NCBI GenBank assembly: GCA_019918135.1
Contig: WBZZ01001175.1
Location: forward strand, 5,001-27,500
Direction: 5' to 3'
Length of the DNA: 22,500 bases
Source of the DNA: Paulinella micropora
Lineage: Eukaryota > Cercozoa > Imbricatea > Euglyphida > Paulinellidae
Shown: piece after piece, positions 9,679 to 17,803 of the stretch
How the letters are laid out: every line of letters starts with the position of its first letter
Numbering within the stretch: position 1 is the first letter of the stretch
Notes under the pieces: generated by a model
What the model saw: the letters and a program-made list of their open reading frames with translations, nothing else
Told to the model about the DNA's origin: nothing
Database searches by the model: none
Program-made: the position numbers and the translations under genes

Positions 9679-10553
9679 CAGGTCAAACGCTTTTGCAACC
9701 AGGTATTGAACTTGTTTTGCTTTCCTTGTCTTATACATATCATTATGTGCTTGTGCAGTAGACTCAACAGCGCGAGTGCCCCTATCTAGTGATTTGTACT
9801 TGATCTGACTACCAAAAAAAAACAGCCGCTTATGCCGTTTTGTGCCTTCACTTTTTTGTCGGTGCCCAAGTCAAGGCACAAAGTCATTCAATATGACTGT
9901 CAATGATGAAATTTTAGCTAGTATTTCTAATTTAGTAGTTATATATCAATTGCCTGCCATATTGCGCCGCTTATGCCGCTTTGTGCCTTCACTTTTTTGT
10001 CGGTGCCTTGACTTGGGTTAGCGTTCGCTGTGTGACAGCACGCACGCCCAAGTCAAGTCACAAAGTCATTCTATATGGCTGACAATAAGTGAAATGTCAG
10101 GAAATAATGATAATTTAGTAATTATATCGATTGTTTGCCCTTTTACGCTGATTTTGTAGCAGAGGACGCACAACTATGCTCTGACTTGGGTGTAGTGGTG
10201 TAGTACACTGCTGAGTCAGTGCAAGTCTGCGCCCGTGGCTCCAAGTCCGTAAACATTCTTAGAATGAGATCAGACTGCAATAGTAAATAGTTGCAAACAT
10301 TAAAAACATGTTTTCCTGCATCGCCCTTGAATTTGCTATCAAAACCCGCTGATTTGACATGTACGAAAACTCGAAAAATACGTATGTCAGACAGGTCCGG
10401 ACCGCCCTCCGGAGTACTGTTGAAGTGAAGTCAAAGTCAGTCTAAATTAATAAAAACATGTTTTAATATCGTTTTAATAAGTTTTCCTAGCATCGGCATC
10501 GTTTCTACACGTATCCTGAGAGTTTTGAAAAAACCAGCCAAAACCTTAGAAAA
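9679..10553. other. Non-coding spacer with possible 3' UTR intron
   Basis: No gene is visible. Just after the TAG stop, CAG|GTATTG at 9703 and a pyrimidine-rich stretch ending TTGTGCAG at 9758 look like a 56-nt intron in the 3' untranslated region. The rest holds the direct and inverted repeats listed separately. AAAACATGTTTT occurs twice, near 10302 and 10453. Confidence 0.4.
9824..10144. repeat. Diverged direct repeat with an inverted-repeat insertion
   Basis: Two copies of a roughly 140-bp unit start CCGCTTATGCCG at about 9825 and 9966. They share GTGCCTTCACTTTTTTGTCGG and CACAAAGTCATT. The second copy carries about 40 extra bases flanked by perfect 11-nt arms, CTTGACTTGGG (10007-10017) and CCCAAGTCAAG (10047-10057). 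The first copy has the shorter pair GTGCCTT/AAGGCAC (9842-9848 with 9873-9879). Possibly remnants of a small non-autonomous transposon; no flanking duplication was found. Confidence 0.6.
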
Positions 10554-10577
10554 TTTGGGAAAAAATGGGATCCCAAA
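10554..10577 (-). terminator. Hairpin just beyond the fibre gene stop
   Basis: Perfect 7-bp arms TTTGGGA (10554-10560) and TCCCAAA (10571-10577) lie 17 nt past the stop of the minus-strand fibre gene. They also contain the 10-bp palindrome TGGGATCCCA. Stem-loops after genes are common in viral-type compact elements. A role in transcript ending is inference. Confidence 0.35.
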
Positions 10578-10594
10578 GTTACGCGATTCCTTTG

Positions 10595-11920
10595 TTATAA
10601 CCAACCACTATTTGCTGTTAATAATCTATTCTCAGTTATAGCATTACTAAATGTTTTATTTCCTGCTATAGTTTGGTCCCCTGAGGTTTTAACCACCGAA
10701 CCATCAAGAACAGAAACATCAATACCATCAATAAGATTAACTCCTGTTATGCTCTGCCCTCCCATATTTAATGCCCCAGTCATACTGACAGTCCCATCTA
10801 ATCTCAGAAAAGGCGATGTTGTGTTTCTCCATCGTCCCGTGCTATAAATGAGCAATTGATTATCCGATGGTGTGCCTGTTATTAATACATCGCTATGTGT
10901 ATCGATACTTCCACTTGCTGATACTTTCGCTGTGTTCGCATCGTGCTCTGTTATCCAAGTTGCGACAGACCTATTTAGTAGATTTACATTTGTAATGTTT
11001 TGGCTTTTCATATCAACACCAGCACTTGTATTTACCACATTGCTGAATGTTTTGGTTCCTCCTATGGTTTGGTCTCCTGAGGTTTTAACCGCCGAGCCAT
11101 CAAGAACAGAAACGTCAACACCATCAACAAGATTAACTCCTGTTATGTTTTGATTTCCCATATTTAGTGCTCCAGTCATACTGACGGTGCCATCTAATCG
11201 CAGGAAGGGTGAATTCATGTTTCTCCATTGGCCCGTGCTATAAATGAGCAACTGATTATCTGTCGGTGTGCCTGTTATTGTCACATCACTATGTGTATTA
11301 ATTGAACCATCCGCAGACACTTTATCATTATCGCTATCTTTTGTATTCAATAAATTGATACCTGTTATATTCAAATTCCCTCCCATATTAAGGTTGCCGA
11401 ATTCATCAAGATTTATTGGAAATGTTTTATTTACCCAGTTTACTGTGTTGTATGTGAGATAACTATTAGGTGCTATTGGCGCTGTTATGACTACATCTGA
11501 GAGTGTGTCAATTGAACTAAGGGCGGTATAATGAATCCTCCATTTGCAGTCTACATCATTGTATGTCAAGTATTGACTGACCACTGGTGCGGATATGTTT
11601 GTATCTATGTATAAACTGGTTTGATAAGGATTAGATGCATTGCTTCTGTGTTGAGTTGAAGCTTTAACCTCGTCGTTGTCCCTTACTCGTTGCTCTGTAT
11701 AGTATAATTTTTTTCCCTCTTTGATGTCCGCTGTGCTTTTGGTAGCCAGTCTCGCATCAAATCGACCGTTAGTATAATAAAGATTTATCGGGTCGGCGTC
11801 TTCTGGCACTCTGTCTGTGTTTAAGCCCACTATGTTCGTGTTCGTTAAGCCTAAATTAAGTATATCTAGGCTATCGACGGCCAACTCATTAAGGCCTAAC
11901 AAACTTTTGTATTGCGACAT
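10595..11920 (-). CDS. Tail-fibre / adhesin-like repeat protein (441 aa)
   Basis: An intact frame from ATG (MSQYKSLLGLNEL) to TAA. The N-terminal third has INLYYTNGRFDARLA and KLYYTEQRVRDN, matching the LYYT-x-R repeats of phage and virus tail fibres. The rest is built from repeats of the type FLRLDGTVSMTGALNMG, ITGVNLVDGVDVSVLDG and DQTIGGTKTFSN, as in trimeric fibre shafts. Two units are offset by 396 bp (about 10655-10898 and 11051-11300), with a third, weaker one upstream. Proteins of this kind occur in Polinton-like viruses, large algal viruses and phages, where they are thought to bind the host surface. This is the only long undamaged gene of the element. It is divergent from the next gene across a 72-bp AT-rich gap. 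Confidence 0.75.
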   Translation of the reverse strand: MSQYKSLLGLNELAVDSLDILNLGLTNTNIVGLNTDRVPEDADPINLYYTNGRFDARLATKSTADIKEGKKLYYTEQRVRDNDEVKASTQHRSNASNPYQTSLYIDTNISAPVVSQYLTYNDVDCKWRIHYTALSSIDTLSDVVITAPIAPNSYLTYNTVNWVNKTFPINLDEFGNLNMGGNLNITGINLLNTKDSDNDKVSADGSINTHSDVTITGTPTDNQLLIYSTGQWRNMNSPFLRLDGTVSMTGALNMGNQNITGVNLVDGVDVSVLDGSAVKTSGDQTIGGTKTFSNVVNTSAGVDMKSQNITNVNLLNRSVATWITEHDANTAKVSASGSIDTHSDVLITGTPSDNQLLIYSTGRWRNTTSPFLRLDGTVSMTGALNMGGQSITGVNLIDGIDVSVLDGSVVKTSGDQTIAGNKTFSNAITENRLLTANSGWL

Positions 11921-11992
11921 TATTATATATATTGGATAATAATTAATCCGATTAAAAATTATTTTTGGTTAAATATACAACCGCGACAAACA
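11921..11992. promoter_or_regulatory. Divergent intergenic region, probable promoters
   Basis: A 72-bp, strongly AT-rich gap between the start of the fibre gene (minus) and ATGCCGAGAGG at 11993 (plus). TATTATATATATTGG and a run of A/T resemble TATA-like elements. No specific motif is proven. Confidence 0.35.
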
Positions 11993-12519
11993 ATGCCGAG
12001 AGGTAATAGAGAGATCACCATAAAGAACCTTGAAAAATCAACCATAATGAAGAAACAATATGCGAGGCAGAGAAAGATTGAGAGAGCTAAGGAACTACTA
12101 GCGGAGGAAGAGAGTAAGAATGTGAAAGAAATGACCGCAGACGAAAAGATGGACCATACGGCTAAGAAGCAGTTGGCGAAAGATATGATTGACGGAACCG
12201 ATGGCGAGCCGATTGAGGAAAGCAGTTCTGATGAGGAAGTTGAACACGACTTTGTAGATATTGTCGCCCGACGGGTTGCGGGTATGACACTTCAGGCCAA
12301 ACAGAAGGCTAAGAAAGCTGTAAAAAAGACCTTGCCAGAACTGGAAGAAAGCGAGGATAGTGAATTTTTCAAAGCGAAAGTGAGGAGGAAGAGGAAGAGC
12401 CCAAGCCCAAGAAAGTTGGTAAGAAGACTAGCCGTGTTAGTGTCAATGTTTACGATCAACAGCCCGAGAAACCAAAAAAAGAAAACAATGATACATATAA
12501 AATTCTTCTTAAGTTGTAA
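11993..12519 (+). pseudogene. Acidic/basic coiled-coil protein, frameshifted
   Basis: I do not recognise the family. Start MPRGNREITIKNLEK is chosen over an in-frame ATG at 11912 because that one overlaps the divergent fibre gene. The first about 125 residues are highly charged and helical (KKQYARQRKIERAKELLAEE), with an acidic patch (EESSSDEEVEHD). Near 12364-12376 (T5/A3 runs) the frame must shift: the other frame then gives EEEEPKPKKVGKKTSRV and continues to a TAA at 12517-12519. This fits the composition far better than the basic tail of the original frame. The next gene starts 4 nt later. Confidence 0.5.
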
Positions 12520-12523
12520 TATA

Positions 12524-12788
12524 ATGAGTGAGATAAAAAATTTACCGCTCGATGTTCGTTTACACATTATGGACTATCTATATAATCATCGTGGGTATGA
12601 CTTCAATAGCTGTTATGCGTGTACGTGGATTAACTCTGTGTTTAGCTAACAGACAGATTACAGCAATTGATGATACATTCGACCGATTTTGTACTTATGA
12701 ATTCTGTTCTAATTATTGTTTTGAACTTAGAAAAAAAAAAGAAAGAGTAATATATAGAGATAAAACATTAGGTGTGATAAAATATTAA
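12524..12788 (+). pseudogene. Small F-box-like protein, frameshifted
   Basis: Starts MSEIKNLPLDVRLHIMDYLYNHRGYDF. The LP-x-[DE]-x-x-x-x-I-x-x-[YF]-L pattern resembles the first helices of F-box-like proteins found in large DNA viruses and their relatives. After about 40 residues the frame ends at 12649. A shift to another frame near 12625-12640 continues ITAIDDTFDRFCTYEFCSNY to a TAA at 12786-12788. That stop overlaps the next ATG (TAATG), which is typical of a compact viral gene order. The F-box reading rests on a short motif only. Confidence 0.4.
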
Positions 12789-13114
12789 TGTCTTCTAGTA
12801 ACAAATGCGGATATTGTCGCCGTGAAAAGCTTATGTCATTATTTTATGATGGAAGGCGGACGTATGCTTTAATATTGTCTGCCGTGTAGGGTTTATTTCC
12901 ACAAACGAAAAGAAAATGTTCAATACTGTATTCATAATAATATGGTGAGAAGTTGCTCATTGTGTCAATATCCAAAAATTTGACCCAGTTGTAGCTTATA
13001 GATGATGCCTTCATTAACTACCTTGAATATGAAACATTTAGAGAAAGTAGTGGAACACAAAAATACACTGACCCGCTGTTTGAAGAATCATTGAAAAAAT
13101 TATACTATTATTAA
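12788..13114 (+). pseudogene. Cys-rich zinc-binding-like small protein, broken
   Basis: Starts at the A of the preceding TAATG: MSSSNKCGYCRREKLMSLFY. The first frame ends after 33 residues. Other frames downstream carry further paired cysteines (VCRVGF, then MVRSCSLCQYPKI), and finally IDDAFINYLEYETFRESSG ending KKLYYY at 13114. The likely original is one protein of about 105 residues with two or three C-x2-C knuckles, now broken by at least three shifts or stops. Family unknown. It lies between the F-box-like gene and the integrase in the same direction. Confidence 0.4.
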
Positions 13115-13134
13115 TATACCAAAACCCGTGGAGG

Positions 13135-14101
13135 ATGGACTATAAACATACAGGAAATAGTAATGAAGTTGTTGAAATGAGGATGAAAGAAAGGAACAAC
13201 AAGCACTTGAAATACAATACCAAAAAAGATTACCAACCGATAAATGGAATACAATATGGGTCGACAAACCACTGAAGCAAGTTTTTGTAGACCTAGCCGA
13301 TATGTCAAAACTAAAAGACAAGAAAGGAAATAAAAACTATGCTTGGATGTTATTTTGGATAGACACTCACAGCAGATTTTTAATCGTTAAACCACTTAAA
13401 AATAAAACGGCAAAGGAAGTTTATTTGGCTTTAAAATCAATACCATACACGCCTGAATCAATTACGACTGACAGTGGGAGTGAATATAAAGGAGCAGTCA
13501 AAGATTACTTTAGGGAAAACAATATTGAACATCGGACGGTTGAAGTGGGCGAGCACAGGGCTCTTGCTATTATTGATCGTGTAATCAGGACAATAAGACG
13601 GTGGCTTGACATACTATTCGAAACTAACGGAAACTTCGATTGATTTACTTATATTGATGATATGGTAGATGCTTATAATACCCGATCACCGGACGATTAA
13701 AGCTAAGCCGATAGATGTTTTTAAAGGAGTAAATGAAAATAAACAGGATTCAAAGAGACATTTTAATAGACGAATTCGAAAAGGGGGATAAAGTCCGCCG
13801 TGAGTTAAAGAGAAATTTATTTTTCAAATGTGGAAAGCAGTATAGTAAACAAATCTACACAGTCGTGGGCCGTTCCGGATTTAAATTAATATTGAATTCG
13901 GATGAGTTAGTAAGTCCGAGAGTATTATTAACAACTAAGTTTGACAAACCAGCAGACGAAGAAAAACAAATTAATGAATAAGTTAAAGAAATCACGAAGC
14001 AGAAAAAAACAAAAGAACAGTTAAAGAGAGACCTCATTGATGAAGGTAATATAAGAACGAGCAAAAGAGAAAGAAAAGCAAAAGTAATAATAGATTTGTG
14101 A
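13135..14101 (+). pseudogene. Polinton-type rve integrase, broken
   Basis: DDE-family integrases insert the element into host DNA. The clearest frame (13302-13643, in fact open from about 13190) shows the first Asp in VFVDLADMSK, then WIDTHSRFLIVKPL, the second Asp in ITTDSGSEYKG, and the late motif LAIIDRVIRTIRRW, where Asp stands at the usual Glu position. Beyond a TGA at 13641-13643 the same frame gives IDDMVDAYNTRSP. Two more frames give IKAKPIDVFKGVN and then the C-terminal module FEKGDKVRRELKRNLF through YTVVGRSGFKL, as in Maverick integrases. After a TAA at 13979-13981 a basic tail runs to 14101. At least one stop and three shifts make it inactive as read. The ATG at 13135 is a probable start in yet another frame. 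Confidence 0.7.
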
Positions 14102-14110
14102 AAGAATAAT

Positions 14111-14837
14111 TTAATCAACATCTTTATTTTGCTTCAGCTCCTTGGCTCTCAACTCAAACTATTTCGCCAACTCCTTCTCCTTCTTCTAACCTCTTTCAAA
14201 CTTTACCCACTCACTCCAAGCCTTCTCATACTCTTCCTCTGGAATATCATTGAGAGCATACAATTATTTTTTCATCCAGTGCTTGTTCTCAAAGACACCA
14301 TCAAATGAAAAACGAAAATCGTGGGCTCGGGTGAATGAAAGCAGACTTTTTTCCTTGTATGGATTTAAGCTGATGATGTGATGTTTTTTTATCGTATCTT
14401 CAAGAGAGTAGAAAAGAAACATATGATAGTTATCATAAGACATCTTACCATCCTCGTCGATCGCCTTCCATACACCAACCCAACAATTCTACTTCCTTCG
14501 CACTCCCCACCCAACTCTCTACTTCAAAGATTTTTTTAGATTTTTTTTCTTTGAACTCGAAGCTAGGGTTTATGATGCTATCCCTTACATCTTTCTTGGT
14601 TTTGAACTCCTGGCAGACTGGAAAGACAAGAATAGACTTACGAGTCTTCTCCGGAAATAGAATGAAATATTTAGTACCACTAGTTGCTTTTTGTAGCTTG
14701 TCCGTAAATGGATTGTACAGCTCCGCTTCCTCCGGTGGCACTTTCTTCTTTTCCTGTTTCCTTTTCTTTTTATGAAGTTTCCTATGACATAAAAAATAAG
14801 AAAGATTTAAATAAGATTTTATCGTGATTTTCTCCAA
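14111..14837 (-). pseudogene. Unknown element protein, broken by a shift and stops
   Basis: No family recognised. The first frame (14837-14445) has a basic N-terminus (KLHKKKRKQEKKK), then YNPFTDKLQKATSG and KYFILFPEKTRKSILVFPV. It starts with TTG, so the true start is uncertain. Near 14470 a one-base shift joins it to AIDEDGKMSYDNYHMFLFY. That frame continues to a TAA at 14111-14113, but is cut by TAA at 14264-14266 and by TAG at 14186-14188 and 14159-14161. The downstream part is charged and helical (EEEYEKAWSEWVKFE). Total about 240 codons. It is convergent with the integrase, 9 nt apart. Confidence 0.45.
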
Positions 14838-14881
14838 TTTCTGTAGATTGGAGCGATGAAATTAATTTTGTTCAATTTTGT

Positions 14882-15353
14882 TTAATAACATTTATGGATG
14901 GATGTGAGTGAGGGAAAAACTAGAACTTCCTCCTCTGTTCCAACTCCCGCAGAAACCAAAAAAAATTGTTGGAAACTTGGCTTAGAGATTCCGTCATAAT
15001 ACGAAACTGCGCGAAAAACAAATCCTTTCTCATTCTTTAACTCTTCAGCCCTTTTAGCCATTATTCTTTTGTTTAAAGTTATAAAGTCTGATGGTACTTT
15101 CACTACGTAACTTCCTACCCTATCTTCGACACTGTCAAGAGGTGACCACTTGGTCGGGTCTGGGACGGCAGTGTTGGGGGCGACAGGGGCTGGGGCGGAT
15201 GCTGGGTCGACGGGGCCTCGGGCGACAGGGGCTGGGGCGGGGCCGGGGGCGACGGGGCCAGGGGCGACGGGCTGGGGCGGGTTCAGACTCGTCCTCATCG
15301 CTAGCATCGTCCTCCAACTTGGCCTTCCTGAGAATGTCCACCAGTTGTTCCAT
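14882..15353 (-). pseudogene. Pro/Ala-rich linker protein of the element, frameshifted
   Basis: Starts MEQLVDILRKAKLEDD at 15353, followed by an acidic stretch. Near 15280-15295 the frame shifts into a Pro-Ala-Gly-Val linker (APGPVAPGPAPAPVARGP). It then enters a folded-looking C-terminal domain with DSVEDRVGSYVVKVPSDF, KRIMAKRAEELKNEKGFVF and SYYDGISKPSFQQFF, ending at 14882. The linker DNA (about 15165-15290) is GC-rich GGGGC-type repeat, unlike the AT-rich surroundings, and is a natural place for slippage. Function unknown; a structural virion protein is one guess. Confidence 0.45.
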
Positions 15354-15453
15354 CTCGCTTCAATACTCCTAGACTTGACAAATTCTGGATGACGGTTTTT
15401 TTTAGAATTTCCTTTTTTTCTAAAGGGGGAACAGAAAGGGCCGGGTGTTCATT

Positions 15454-15602
15454 TCAGGAATTTTCATCGTAAAATCCGGTTAGGTAGTCGGTCCGAATAT
15501 CAAAAAAGGTATTCAGGGGGTTGTCAGCAAACTTCTCCAGCACGAAAGCGTTCGGGAGTAGTCTTACGTGGACAACTTTTATCACTGTCAAAACCACTAC
15601 TT
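15454..15602 (-). pseudogene. C-terminal gene fragment, unknown
   Basis: A short open stretch on the minus strand reads HVRLLPNAFVLEKFADNP then NTFFDIRTDYLTGFYDENS before TGA at 15456-15454. It looks protein-like but has an in-frame TAA at about 15604-15602, overlaps the 5' end of the plus-strand coiled-coil frame, and has no recognised family. It may be the remnant of a gene broken by that stop. Confidence 0.25.
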
Positions 15603-16098
15603 ACTACACAAAACTACAAAAATAGACAACAATTCAATAGCACTCACTCATCGTTCTGCTCCCGAAAATGATGAAGATGTAGAGCTAAAAGTAAAAAAGA
15701 GGAGGTGGATAAACGACCTATTTATTCAAGAAGAGCAGTTGGAAAAATTGATCGGGGAAAATAAATCAATTGATAAACAAATAGAGTCTCTTGAGGAAAA
15801 AAAAAAGAAAAATATAATCAAGAGATAAAAGTATTACATAAACACATAAAAAATTAAAACAAGCAAGAGCGGATGTTGCTGTTTCAAAGCAAACCACAAA
15901 ACAATCAACATTCCTAATACAAGAAATGACTAAATACAATAGTTGGATAGACAAAGGTCTAAACATAAAGGCAGGAATAACAACCGCGAATGATATGATC
16001 GATGTATTGATATTGATTACAAATAAACGAAAGAGATTGGATGAATCAATCTTATTGGTAAAACAAAAACAAAAACAACAACTACAACAACTACAACT

Positions 16099-16138
<40 letters not shown>

Positions 16139-16165
16139 CTACAACAACCTATGTCCACGGAATGA
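15568..16165 (+). pseudogene. Coiled-coil protein with poly-Gln tail, frameshifted
   Basis: The first frame carries VELKVKKRRWINDLFIQEEQ, then IGENKSIDKQIESLEEKKKK, a clear coiled coil, and ends at 15828. Through the A-runs near 15800 and 15850 the frame shifts twice: YNQEIKVLHKHIK, then KQARADVAVSKQTTKQS and the final frame to 16165. The end is KQKQKQQLQQLQLQ and a run of 13 Gln from (CAA)n at 16098-16137. The intended product is about 200 residues. The start is unclear, because the open frame begins with GTG and an ATG exists only near 15668. Family unknown. Confidence 0.45.
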
Positions 16166-16208
16166 CCCCTTGGCATGTAGGGTCTAAAACTAGAATGTCT
16201 TTGAAACT

Positions 16209-16288
16209 GTGTTTTTAAACACTAAAAACCGTGATATTACTTTAAAAAAGGGCTTACCCCCTACCCACGACTTTTTGTTGTGGGGTAG
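16209..16288. other. Two hairpins at the right flank of the viral relic
   Basis: GTGTTT/AAACAC (16209-16214 with 16217-16222) forms a tight 6-bp stem. CTACCCACGAC (16261-16271) pairs with GTTGTGGGGTAG (16277-16288) with one bulge and one G-T pair. They lie after the last gene of the element. They could be a terminator or part of a decayed end, but no matching sequence was found at the left side. Confidence 0.35.
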
Positions 16289-16350
16289 GTTTGCTGTATG
16301 TGGGGTGGGTGGCGGTGACGAAAAAAAATGTATTTCCTTTCTTGCTTCCT

Positions 16351-16404
16351 TTTTGATTTCTATTTGATTTCTATTTGATTTCTATTTGATTTCTTCTTGA
16401 TTTC
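16351..16404. repeat. 11-bp tandem repeat at the copia break
   Basis: TGATTTCTATT is repeated about four times at 16354-16400, the last copies imperfect. It lies next to the point where the copia integrase frame stops resembling integrase, so it may mark a recombination or slippage junction. Confidence 0.6.
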
Positions 16405-16439
16405 TTTGGTTGTTGAAAAATGATGATTTGGGATTGTAG

Positions 16440-17110
16440 GACAGTAGTATAGGGTCGCACTTCGGCACACTTTTCAAGACATACCCCACCCCACCACAGA
16501 GACACGGCCCAAAATGAAACGGGCAGATGGGCATGATGTCTCATAGCTCTAGCGGCTCCTGCCGTGATGTCATTGGCTTTTTCAGCTATAGGGTTTCCAT
16601 CCTTATCCCCTGTTGCTGACGTCTTCCAGATAAACTGTCTGGGCTTCCACCACTCTATCACCTCTTTCGGGACATCAAACTCCTGATCGCATCTTATCTC
16701 TCTGACTCTATTTCCTGTCTGTCTTTCCTAGAATGCTACCGCTTGCTTAAGGCAGTCAATAAACTCGTTCTTATGCGCAAGATAATAGTCCTTAATAAAC
16801 AACGAGTAATCGTCCGTAACCGAGAATTTGTGCCTCTTCCCGTGTATGGAACGAAATGACCAGGTTCCTGTGTCTAAGTGTAGAACTTCTCCCGGCTTAC
16901 TGGCTCTCTCTATTCTATTCACTCTAAATCTAGGTAGCTGCTTCGCCTTACCTATCATGCAGGCCTCACAGAACTCTACCTTCTTCGCATCTCCTACTAA
17001 CTTTATGCCTAATGCATCTGCCAAAACTTTCATCTTCTTACACTATAATGTCCACAGGCATAGTGAAACAACTCCGTCTACCTTTCTAACTACACCTGGC
17101 TTGCGGGGAT
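16440..17110 (-). pseudogene. Copia GAG-pre-integrase and integrase, truncated
   Basis: VVRKVDGVVSLCLW leads, after a shift, into KMKVLADALGIKL and FCEACMIGKAKQLPRF, the end of the H-C-C zinc region before integrase. The integrase core follows: LHLDTGTWSFRSIHGKRHKF with the first Asp, then TDDYSLFIKDYYL. A TAG at 16730-16728 interrupts. The same DNA then gives VREIRCDQEFDVPKEVIEWW and AEKANDITAGAARAMRHHA, and LPVSFWAVSLWWG, matching the end of the core where NG-x-AER and AR-x-ML usually stand. The catalytic Glu region is diverged. Similarity ends near 16440, beside the 11-bp repeat. Confidence 0.7.
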
Positions 17111-17194
17111 AGGACGCGTATAATGCTACCTCCCCCGTTTTGCCCTCCCTCTCTCTACGCTCTCATCTCTCTCTCCTGGGGCTTCCCTCCCCTC

Positions 17195-17803
17195 TTACCC
17201 CAGCTCACTCCTATCCTGCTTCATTAGGGGTTCATAACGCACGTTAACATCCAAAGGCGTATCGAACTCATCATCCCATCTATAAAGCAGAGTTGGTAGG
17301 AGTCTCCCCCTAACTAGCACGTCTTTTTCCACTATCCTAATGGGGCTCTTGAGAATAACCAGTTGCCCATTCTGATGGACAATCGACCGGTGATGCATGT
17401 GATCCATCCCTCCGGTAGACGCGATATTTACGGGAATCCTAGTATCGAGTAACATGGGTCTCGACACCGTGACGGGTTTGCCGTACCCGTTGATCCGCGT
17501 AACTCTGGCCGTCCCCTCTTGTGCTATTTCGCACTCACCGTTACCGGTTACTAGCTTTACAGGTGGTACTGACTTAATGTCATGCAAGAACCCTGGGTTA
17601 CACGCAATATCTCGTGATGACCCACTATCCTGCGCAATAGTGTTCTTCCTGTCTCTCCCACCCTCACCATCTAACACTAGCGTATAGGTTGTTGCTGTGT
17701 TCTTGTACTTTGATGGTGCTTGTGATTGTGAGGTGGTGCTGTCTACGGTGGGTGCTAGCGGGGATAGAATAGGTGAGAGTGTTGTGCATGCAGCGTGAGC
17801 AAT
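17195..17803 (-). pseudogene. Copia aspartic protease region
   Basis: The retroviral-type protease would cut the Gag-Pol polyprotein. The frame follows the previous one across a single TAA without a shift. After a Ser/Thr/Pro-rich stretch it gives NTIAQDSGSSRDIACNPGF. DSGSS (17629-17615) is the catalytic Asp-Ser/Thr-Gly motif in the copia form (DSGAS in classical members). The following VKLVTGNGECEIAQEGTARV matches the flap region. The frame then runs through RINGYGKPVTVSRPMLLDTR and ILKSPIRIVEKDVLVRG to a TAA at 17195-17197. Confidence 0.7.

Larger units (their letters stand above)
10595..16165. mobile_element. Relic of a Polinton-like virus / Maverick-type element
   Basis: The segment is clearly AT-richer than its neighbours and packed with short genes in divergent and convergent pairs. 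Two features point to the Polinton/PLV group: an rve integrase with the element-type pattern (TTDSGSEY, then a late IIDRVIRTIRRW) and a phage-tail-fibre-like repeat protein. Most genes other than the fibre gene are broken by shifts or stops. Capsid, penton, ATPase, protease and protein-primed polymerase are not seen, so this is a fragment. I could not find matching terminal inverted repeats, so the stated limits are simply those of the outermost genes. Confidence 0.65.

Noticed and set aside
11912..11992. Upstream start for the plus-strand coiled-coil gene
   Set aside because: The extension overlaps the divergent fibre gene start and reads AT-rich, membrane-like nonsense. ATG at 11993 begins the charged protein proper.
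10595..16165. Terminal inverted repeats of the viral relic
   Set aside because: I compared the sequence around 10.3-10.6 kb with the reverse complement of 16.17-16.33 kb and found no convincing match.
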